Source: an uncultured Eubacterium sp.
Lineage (GTDB): Bacteria; Bacillota; Clostridia; Lachnospirales; Lachnospiraceae
NCBI GenBank assembly: GCA_904502145.1
Contig: CAJGDH010000009.1
Span: 1-19,152, forward strand
Reading direction: 5' to 3'
Length of the DNA: 19,152 nucleotides
The notes under the pieces are model-generated. The model searched no databases. It was not told the origin of the DNA and worked only from the letters and a program-made list of their open reading frames with translations. The position numbers and the translations under genes are program-made. This document shows, one piece after another, positions 1 through 5,204 of the stretch. Position 1 is the first letter of the stretch; each line of letters begins with the position of its first letter.

Positions 1-27
1 ATCCAAAGTATAATCGGAGGGAAAAAA

Positions 28-1584
28 ATGTTATTTGTGAAATTTATTTTAGCTATGATTCCTATTCTCTGGCTGATCATTGCCCTAAGTGTATTAAAGA
101 TTGCCGGACATAAGGCCTGTCTGATCGCTCTTGCCATCACGGCTGTCCTTTCTGTCGGCTACTGGAAGCTGAGTGTGATCAATACGGTCACCGGCGCTCT
201 TGAGGGTGTACTCAATGCCTTATGGCCAATCTGCCTTGTAATTATTGCCGCATTATTTACCTATAATCTTACCCTGAAGACCGGTGCCATGGACAAGATC
301 AAACAGATGCTTGCCGGAGTGTCCACCGACAAACGAATCCTTCTTCTCATTATCGGTTGGGGATTCGGCAACTTTATGGAAGGTATGGCAGGTTTCGGAA
401 CAGCTGTTGCCATCCCGGCATCCATGCTGGTAGGAATCGGTCTTGATCCCCTCGGATCCGTTCTGGCATGTTTCTGTGTCAATACGGCTCCCACCGCCTT
501 CGGTTCCGTAGGCGTTCCCACAACAACACTGGCAACGGTGACAAATCTGGATGTTCTTCCCCTTTCAGGAGACGTGGCTACGATTCAGGTTATCCTGACC
601 CTGATCTCCCCCTTCATCATGGTTATGATCATCGGAAAGGGACTCAAAGCCCTTAAGGGAATGATTCCGTTTACCCTGGTTGCCACTCTTTCCTTCGTTA
701 TTCCGTGGTTCTTTGCCGCGCATGTGCTTGGATGTGAGCTTCCCAATATCATCGGATCCATCATCTCCCTGATCGCCATGGTGCTGACCGCAAAGGTCCT
801 TGGTCCCAAAGGTGACACTGAGTATTCTATTGAGATAGAAAAGAAAGAGGAAAGCAGTCTTACTGTAAGTGAAGGAATCATCGCATGGAGCCCCTTCATC
901 CTTATCTTTATCCTGCTCATGGCCACCTCCAAACTCTGCCCGCCGATCCAGAATGCCATCGCCGGCATCAAAACAAATGTGATCGTCTATGCGGATAAAG
1001 AGGTAGGCGCTACCCTTGGATTCAGCTGGATCAACACACCCGGTGTCATGATCTTCATCGCTGCCATTATCGGCGGGCTGATCCAGAAAGCATCCCTGGC
1101 TGACATGGCAGGCGTATTTGCCGCTACATTAAAGACTTACTGGAAAACAATCGTTACTATCTGCTCTGTCGTGGCAGTAGCCAAAGTGATGGGTTACAGC
1201 GGTATGACCCAGGATATCGCCAATTTCCTGCTTGCCGTAACCGGCCCCATCCATATCTATCCGCTGATCTCCCCGTTGATCGGAGCCATCGGTGCATTTG
1301 TTACCGGTTCCGGAACCTCCACCTGCGTATTGTTCGGACCTTTGCAGGCTTCTACAGCTGCCCAGCTTGGGCTCAGCCCCTCCTGGATCGCGGCAGCAAA
1401 TGTAATGGGAGCCGGTATCGGAAAGATGATCAGCCCCCAGGGTATCGCCATCGGAGCAGGTGCCATCAATATGGTTGGTGAAGAGAGTAAGATCTTAAGC
1501 GCGGTATTCAAATACTTCATCTTCTATGTGGTTCTTGCCGGCATTATCTGCTTCGCCGGAGCCATGATGGGATTAGGCGCATAA
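28..1584 (+). CDS. lctP: L-lactate permease family transporter (LctP/LldP type)
   Basis: This 518-residue polytopic membrane protein should carry lactate (or glycolate) across the cytoplasmic membrane, usually with protons. It is hydrophobic along nearly all its length, with roughly a dozen or more membrane segments, and has the family-typical glycine-rich stretch GNFMEGMAGFGT at about residues 114-125. A second conserved region, near residues 427-480, contains GSGTSTCVLFGPLQ and later MISPQGIAIG. The length fits the family. The start is the ATG at 28, preceded by GGAGGG at 16-21 with a six-base gap. It lies 42 bases upstream of a GlcD-type dehydrogenase, which supports lactate as substrate and a shared transcript. 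The promoter lies outside the window. Family assignment is firm; the exact substrate is inferred from the neighbour. Confidence 0.93.
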   Translation: MLFVKFILAMIPILWLIIALSVLKIAGHKACLIALAITAVLSVGYWKLSVINTVTGALEGVLNALWPICLVIIAALFTYNLTLKTGAMDKIKQMLAGVSTDKRILLLIIGWGFGNFMEGMAGFGTAVAIPASMLVGIGLDPLGSVLACFCVNTAPTAFGSVGVPTTTLATVTNLDVLPLSGDVATIQVILTLISPFIMVMIIGKGLKALKGMIPFTLVATLSFVIPWFFAAHVLGCELPNIIGSIISLIAMVLTAKVLGPKGDTEYSIEIEKKEESSLTVSEGIIAWSPFILIFILLMATSKLCPPIQNAIAGIKTNVIVYADKEVGATLGFSWINTPGVMIFIAAIIGGLIQKASLADMAGVFAATLKTYWKTIVTICSVVAVAKVMGYSGMTQDIANFLLAVTGPIHIYPLISPLIGAIGAFVTGSGTSTCVLFGPLQASTAAQLGLSPSWIAAANVMGAGIGKMISPQGIAIGAGAINMVGEESKILSAVFKYFIFYVVLAGIICFAGAMMGLGA

Positions 1585-1626
1585 TCAACGTATATATATA
1601 TTAAAGAAAGGATATGAGTTGCGAAA

Positions 1627-3039
1627 ATGGAATACAATCAGGTAACACAGGAAATCATTGACCAGATCAAGAGCGTTGCTCAGTATGTATATGCCGGGGA
1701 GGACATCAATCCGGATTACGCAAAGGATGAGATGCCGATCTACGGAACCCGTATGCCGGAAGTTGCTGTCCAGGCAACATCCACCGAAGAAGTTGCCGCA
1801 GTAATGAAGATCTGCTATGACAATAATATTCCCGTCACACCGAGAGGTGCAGGAACAGGTCTGGCAGGCGGTGCGGTTCCTCTTTGCGGCGGCGTGCTGA
1901 TCGATACCATGAAGATGAACAAAATCCTGGGCTATGATATGGAGAATTTCGTGGTCAGGATCCAGGCAGGAGTTATCCTCAATGACCTGGCGGAAGACTG
2001 CTTATCCAGGGGGATGATGTATCCCCCGGATCCGGGTGAAAAATTTGCCTGTGTCGGCGGTAATGTAGCCACCAATGCCGGCGGTATGAGAGCAGTTAAA
2101 TATGGTGCTACCAGAGATTATGTAAGGGCGATGACCGTCGTTCTTCCCACAGGTGAGATCACCCATCTGGGTGCTACGGTTTCCAAGACATCCTCCGGCT
2201 ACTCCCTGTTGAACCTTATGATCGGTTCCGAGGGTACCTTGGGCATCATCACCGAACTTACCCTTAAGATCATTCCCGCACCAAAAGCGCAGGCGTCCAT
2301 GATCATTCCTTTCGAGGACCTCAAGAGTGCATTAAAGCTTGTTCCCATGATCAAGACAAACTTCAATCCTCAGGCCTGTGAGTTTATGGAAAGAGAGATC
2401 GTTCTGGCTTCTGAACGTTTTATCGGTAAGGCTACCTTCCCGAAGACCGTGGACGGTGTTGAAGTCGGGGCATATCTGCTGGTGACCATCGATGCCAACA
2501 CGATGGATGAAGTTTACGAGGTCGTGGAGAAGGCAGCGGAGATGGTGCTTGAAGGCGGCGCTGTTGACGTTCTGATCGCGGACACTCCGGATAAAATGAG
2601 AGATGCCTGGGCAGCCCGTTCCTCCTTCCTGGAAGCTATCCTGGAAGAGACCAGGCTTCTGGATGAGTGCGATGTGGTTGTTCCGGTGGACAAGATCGCT
2701 GATTATCTTGAATTCGTTAACAAGACCGGTGAGGAATGTGGTCTGATCATCAAATCCTTCGGACATGCCGGCGACGGAAACCTTCATATCTATCAGTGCT
2801 CCAATGATCTTGAGGAGGAAGAGTTCAAGAAGAGAGTGGACAAATTCTTTGAGATCATCTATAAGGAAGCAACAGACTGCGGCGGCCTGGTATCCGGTGA
2901 GCATGGTATCGGGTCAGGCAAAGTAAAATATCTGCTGGAGTCCGTCGGTGAAACCAACATGAAGATCATGGAAGGCATCAAACGTGTATTTGATCCCAAG
3001 ATGATCCTGAATCCGGGCAAGGTATGCTATTTCTTATAA
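1627..3039 (+). CDS. glcD: FAD-linked lactate/glycolate dehydrogenase, GlcD family
   Basis: This 470-residue flavoprotein of the vanillyl-alcohol-oxidase fold probably oxidises D-lactate or glycolate to the 2-oxo acid in the cytoplasm. The N-terminal FAD-binding half shows TPRGAGTGLAGGAVPL at residues 71-86, PPDPGEKFACVGGNVATNAGG at 133-153, and SEGTLGIITE near 201-210. The C-terminal half has GHAGDGNLH at 379-387 and SGEHGIG at 423-429, both typical of GlcD/D-lactate dehydrogenases. In lactate-using anaerobes such as Acetobacterium woodii the homologue works with an electron-transfer flavoprotein to confurcate electrons to NAD. No etf genes are seen here, but the locus is cut off on its left. 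The nearest good ribosome site, GAAAGGA at 1606-1612, lies 14 bases before the ATG, which is further than usual. Lactate rather than glycolate is inferred from the permease upstream. Confidence 0.9.
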   Translation: MEYNQVTQEIIDQIKSVAQYVYAGEDINPDYAKDEMPIYGTRMPEVAVQATSTEEVAAVMKICYDNNIPVTPRGAGTGLAGGAVPLCGGVLIDTMKMNKILGYDMENFVVRIQAGVILNDLAEDCLSRGMMYPPDPGEKFACVGGNVATNAGGMRAVKYGATRDYVRAMTVVLPTGEITHLGATVSKTSSGYSLLNLMIGSEGTLGIITELTLKIIPAPKAQASMIIPFEDLKSALKLVPMIKTNFNPQACEFMEREIVLASERFIGKATFPKTVDGVEVGAYLLVTIDANTMDEVYEVVEKAAEMVLEGGAVDVLIADTPDKMRDAWAARSSFLEAILEETRLLDECDVVVPVDKIADYLEFVNKTGEECGLIIKSFGHAGDGNLHIYQCSNDLEEEEFKKRVDKFFEIIYKEATDCGGLVSGEHGIGSGKVKYLLESVGETNMKIMEGIKRVFDPKMILNPGKVCYFL

Positions 3040-3085
3040 TCTGAAAACAACAGATACAATTGCCGGATAAAAATTGCTTTACAAA

Positions 3086-3120
3086 GGGCAGGACTTCCCC
3101 CGGGAAGCTCTGTCCTTTCT
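3086..3120 (+). terminator. Intrinsic terminator after the lactate genes
   Basis: Bases 3086-3099 can pair with 3102-3115 as a 14-base stem (two G-U pairs and one A-C mismatch; the innermost pairs open to make a loop). It is flanked by AAA at 3083-3085 and by TTT at 3116-3118. It begins 46 bases after the glcD stop and ends just before the regulator gene. It should end most lactate-gene transcripts, with some read-through feeding the regulator, because no convincing separate promoter for the regulator is visible between them. Confidence 0.8.
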
Positions 3121-3153
3121 ATATTAAGATTGACATCACAGGAGAAAGTTAGT

Positions 3154-3927
3154 GTGAGTAATACAGCACAGAAAATGATTCCCGACCATTCCCAGTCCGG
3201 GATGAAAACCTACGAATATGTTTTTCAGTATTTTCTGGATCAGATCCTTTCCGGGAGGATGAAGATCAACGACAGGATCCCCCCTGAAAGAGAGATCGCG
3301 GAAAAACTTGGAGTCAGCCGGAATTCCATACGGGAAGTGATGCATATGCTGGAGATCAACGGGCTGATCGAATGCCTGCAGGGGAGCGGTAATTATGTCC
3401 GCTGCAATCCCCAGGACTATATGGCCAGGTCCTCACAGATGATCATGAGCCTGATGGGGATCGATTATACCGAGATCTTCCACATACGTGCAGGGCTGGA
3501 GCTGGTGGCCCTCCGGCTTGCCATAGAGGAAGCCGACGAGGAGGAGGTGGAGGAGATCCACGAGGCTCTCGTGAACATGGACAGGTCCGAGACCGGCGAG
3601 GAGAGTGCCCGCTGGGATCAGGAGTTCCACAAAAGGCTGATCAAGGCTTCCCACAACCGTCTGCTCATTCTGTACACCTCCATGGTGCGCGACTTTTCCG
3701 ACCGCTTCATCACAGATCTCAGAGGAAGGATCAGCCTCCGCTCCGGGGAGAGAGAAGAACTGAACCGTGCCCATTGGGGAATCTACGATGCCCTGCTCCA
3801 CAGGGATTATATGTCGGGCAGTGCAGCCATGAACCGGCACTTCGAGATCGTCGGAGATGAATTATTTCATAAACAGGAAAAGATGTCTGAAAATTCAAAA
3901 AGCAAGATTAAAAAACAAATTCCTTGA
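3154..3927 (+). CDS. FadR-type GntR regulator, probable lactate-responsive (LldR-like)
   Basis: This is a 257-residue transcription factor with a winged-helix domain at about residues 18-85. It includes the GntR signature IPPEREIAEKLGVSRNSIREV and ends in the wing sequence QGSGNYVR. An all-helical FCD ligand domain follows at roughly 105-235. In the FCD part, WDQEFHKRL, NRAHWGIYDALLH and NRHFEIV supply the Asp and three His that usually hold a metal in this fold. FCD regulators beside lactate permease and dehydrogenase genes generally respond to lactate, so this one probably controls the two genes upstream; that is inference. The GTG at 3154 is chosen because AGGAG at 3140-3144 sits nine bases before it. 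A TTG at 3130 would extend the frame by eight codons but has no ribosome site. The last residues are lysine-rich, and no terminator follows. Confidence 0.87.
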   Translation: MSNTAQKMIPDHSQSGMKTYEYVFQYFLDQILSGRMKINDRIPPEREIAEKLGVSRNSIREVMHMLEINGLIECLQGSGNYVRCNPQDYMARSSQMIMSLMGIDYTEIFHIRAGLELVALRLAIEEADEEEVEEIHEALVNMDRSETGEESARWDQEFHKRLIKASHNRLLILYTSMVRDFSDRFITDLRGRISLRSGEREELNRAHWGIYDALLHRDYMSGSAAMNRHFEIVGDELFHKQEKMSENSKSKIKKQIP

Positions 3928-3991
3928 AATTTGTAAAATATGACGAAATTATTAAGAAATGAGGAAAAAAAAGATAGTTTAATTAAAAACG

Positions 3992-4098
3992 AGTGGATAA
4001 CCCGGGTTTCCGTCCACACCGGAAAAGTGAAAATAAGTGCTTGAAATGGGGTTATCCACAGAGTTATCCACCTTGTCCACAAAAATCCCTGTGGATTG
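3992..4098. promoter_or_regulatory. Cluster of DnaA-box-like nonamers
   Basis: The DnaA-box consensus TTATCCACA occurs exactly at 4052-4060. One-mismatch copies lie at 4064-4072 (TTATCCACC), 4073-4081 (TTGTCCACA) and, on the minus strand, 3992-4000 (TTATCCACT). A weaker minus-strand copy with two mismatches lies at 4090-4098. Another one-mismatch minus-strand copy stands apart at 4352-4360, just before the hpf ribosome site. The three central boxes are packed at 12- and 9-base steps, and the 60 bases to the left (about 3930-3990) are very AT-rich. Under equal base frequencies, nonamers with at most one mismatch are expected about once per 4.7 kb on the two strands, so the cluster is unlikely to be chance. 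No dnaA, dnaN or gyrase gene is nearby. Binding by DnaA is inferred. Confidence 0.6.
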
Positions 4099-4112
4099 AA
4101 GATGGAAAAAAA

Positions 4113-4182
4113 CTGTCAATGCAAAACATTTGTTTTGGTTAAATTTCCATTTTAGCCAAAAAACAATATTGCTAATTGACAG
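4113..4182. repeat. 70-bp imperfect palindrome upstream of the hpf promoter
   Basis: The outer arms CTGTCAAT (4113-4120) and ATTGACAG (4175-4182) are perfectly complementary. The inner arms 4133-4143 and 4151-4161 pair over 11 bases, with one G-T pair, around a 7-base centre. The stretches between also match approximately, with small bulges. There is no T-run after the inner hairpin, so it does not look like an intrinsic terminator for the regulator gene. It lies upstream of the predicted hpf transcription start, so a DNA-level role such as protein binding is more likely than a leader-RNA role. Function unknown. Confidence 0.6.
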
Positions 4183-4200
4183 AAAATGTTCGAAACATTT
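4174..4200. promoter_or_regulatory. CodY-like site overlapping a 17-bp palindrome
   Basis: AATTGACAGAAAATG at 4174-4188 matches 12 of 15 positions of the CodY consensus AATTTTCNGAAAATT. It overlaps a perfect inverted repeat, AAATGTT-CGA-AACATTT, at 4184-4200. The nonamer AAACATTTG at 4193-4201 also occurs at 4124-4132. All of this lies 25-110 bases upstream of the predicted hpf -35 box, where an activator or repressor could act. CodY control of long-form HPF has been described in other Firmicutes. Here it rests only on the sequence match in an AT-rich region, so it is tentative. Confidence 0.35.
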
Positions 4201-4224
4201 GTGAGATGAGAAGGGAAATGTGAG

Positions 4225-4253
4225 TTGATTTGCACTCTGAATCTTGTTATACT
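4225..4253 (+). promoter_or_regulatory. Sigma-A-type promoter for hpf
   Basis: TTGATT at 4225-4230 is separated by exactly 17 bases from TATACT at 4248-4253. Transcription would begin near 4260, giving a leader of about 118 bases before the hpf start codon. It is the best promoter-like pair in the 450-base gap. The regulator gene upstream has no terminator, so hpf may also receive some read-through. Confidence 0.65.
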
Positions 4254-4259
4254 GACATT

Positions 4260-4371
4260 ATAGGGAGGGCATTGTGTTCCCCGGGCAGACCCGTCTCCGG
4301 AACCCCCTTGAAGGGCCGGAAAAACAGCCGCGGAGGGAGCCCTGCCGCCCGAGTGGATAAAGAAGGAGAGT
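4260..4371 (+). promoter_or_regulatory. GC-rich structured 5' leader of hpf
   Basis: After an AT-rich intergenic region, the predicted leader turns abruptly GC-rich at about 4262-4352. TCCGG (4296-4300) can pair with CCGGA (4316-4320), enclosing a CCC/GGG stem. GGCAG (4284-4288) can pair with CTGCC (4342-4346) to close the whole domain. CTCCG (4295-4299) can instead pair with CGGAG (4331-4335), which would compete with the first stem, as in RNA switches. A large conserved RNA (the raiA motif) is known upstream of hpf/raiA genes in some Firmicutes. This leader seems short for it and I could not match it to that consensus. The role is unknown: it may be a regulatory leader, a small separate RNA or simply a structured 5' end. 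Confidence 0.45.
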
Positions 4372-4377
4372 GTGTTT

Positions 4378-4905
4378 ATGCGTTATTCAATCTATGGAAA
4401 AAACCTTGAAGTTACGGATGGACTTAAAGATGCCATCAACAACAAGTTTTCCAAGCTGGACAAGTTTTTTACGAAAGATACAGAAGTTCAGATCACCTTA
4501 TCGATTCTGAGAGAAGAACAGAAAGTGGAGGCCATGATCCCCATGAAGGGCAATATCCTGAGGGCAGAGCAGGCCAGCAAGGATATGTATGTATCCATCG
4601 AGAAGGTTGTGGAAGTTCTGGAAAGAATGATCCGCAAATACAAAACCAAAATCTCCCACACCGGCAAAGGATCAGGACAGTTCTCCGAGAGTTTTATGGA
4701 TGAGGATGTGGAAGCACCAGAGAGCATCGTGATCTCCAGGAGCAAGAGGTTCGCCATCAAGCCCATGGATGTGGAGGAAGCCTGCGTGCAGATGGAACTG
4801 CTGGGACACAGCTTTTTCGTATTCCGCAATTCCGGCACATTTGAGGTAAATGTGGTCTACAAACGTAAAGACGGCACTTACGGTCTGATCGAACCGGAAT
4901 TCTGA
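4378..4905 (+). CDS. hpf: Long-form ribosome hibernation promoting factor
   Basis: This 175-residue protein binds the 30S subunit between head and body and drives dimerisation of 70S ribosomes into inactive 100S particles in slow growth. The N-terminal S30AE domain (about 1-100) begins with MRYSIYGKNLEVTDGLKDAINNK. After a charged linker, the C-terminal dimerisation domain (about 118-175) reads from SKRFAIKPMDVEEACVQMELLGHSFFVF to the end. The presence of both domains defines the long form common in Firmicutes, in contrast to the short HPF of enterobacteria. The ATG at 4378 is preferred to a GTG six bases earlier because GGAG at 4365-4368 is nine bases upstream of the ATG and only three from the GTG. 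The order hpf-secA-prfB is also found in Bacillus subtilis, but here a terminator and a new promoter separate hpf from secA. Confidence 0.95.
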   Translation: MRYSIYGKNLEVTDGLKDAINNKFSKLDKFFTKDTEVQITLSILREEQKVEAMIPMKGNILRAEQASKDMYVSIEKVVEVLERMIRKYKTKISHTGKGSGQFSESFMDEDVEAPESIVISRSKRFAIKPMDVEEACVQMELLGHSFFVFRNSGTFEVNVVYKRKDGTYGLIEPEF

Positions 4906-4958
4906 AGATCCTGAATCCTCCGGGCGAAGAACCCGGATACAGATGAATGAATAAATGT

Positions 4959-5006
4959 AAAGAGCAGAGGCTTTTCGCCGAAGGACGAAGAGCAGCTGCT
5001 CTTTTT
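4959..5006 (+). terminator. Strong intrinsic terminator after hpf
   Basis: AAAGAGCAG at 4959-4967 pairs perfectly with CTGCTCTTT at 4996-5004. A second stem inside, 4971-4977 with 4986-4992, has one G-U pair. The outer stem runs straight into a T-tract (five T's at 5002-5006). It ends the hpf transcript about 50-100 bases after the stop codon. The rest of the 4906-5204 gap holds the secA promoter and leader. Confidence 0.85.
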
Positions 5007-5065
5007 GTGTTCCCGGATCTGCGGACGGCCCGTTGAAGAGAGCCTTATGATATGGATCGAACATC

Positions 5066-5094
5066 TTGCATTGAAAATTATTTGATGATACAAT
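5066..5094 (+). promoter_or_regulatory. Promoter for secA-prfB(-tex)
   Basis: TTGCAT at 5066-5071, a 17-base spacer and TACAAT at 5089-5094 form a sigma-A-type pair, placing the start near 5101 and leaving a leader of about 100 bases. Within the leader, CCCTT/AAGGG around 5142-5152 can form a small hairpin. I see no recognised riboswitch. Since hpf is closed off by a terminator just upstream, this promoter is needed for secA. Confidence 0.6.
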
Positions 5095-5204
5095 GTACTT
5101 TGTATGCGTATGTCTATCTGCAGGTAATGTAGAGAGAAGCCCCTTAAAGGGAGCCCGGCTCTGCATGATTTGTTCATTAATATAATAAGTCAGGAGGAAA
5201 ATTC

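Noticed and set aside
9..14. TATAAT just upstream of the permease gene
   Set aside because: A start about seven bases downstream would fall in the ribosome binding site, leaving the leader too short for normal initiation. Not accepted as the promoter.
3130..3135. TTGACA, a perfect -35 box, at the start of the regulator region
   Set aside because: The -10 position 17 bases later reads TGTGAG and lies over the regulator's GTG start; no usable -10.
4007..4025. Small hairpin TTTCCG/CGGAAA after the regulator gene, considered as a terminator
   Set aside because: Only six base pairs and no T-tract follows; not a convincing terminator.
3867..4082. 71-codon minus-strand frame covering the DnaA boxes
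   Set aside because: It overlaps the regulator's 3' end, lacks a good start site, and its repeated Trp-Ile-Thr pattern is just translation of the repeated DnaA boxes.
4672..5177. Two minus-strand frames (164 and 99 codons) over the hpf 3' end and the hpf-secA gap
   Set aside because: They cross the strong hpf terminator and secA promoter and overlap a certain gene. No ribosome site or recognisable domain.
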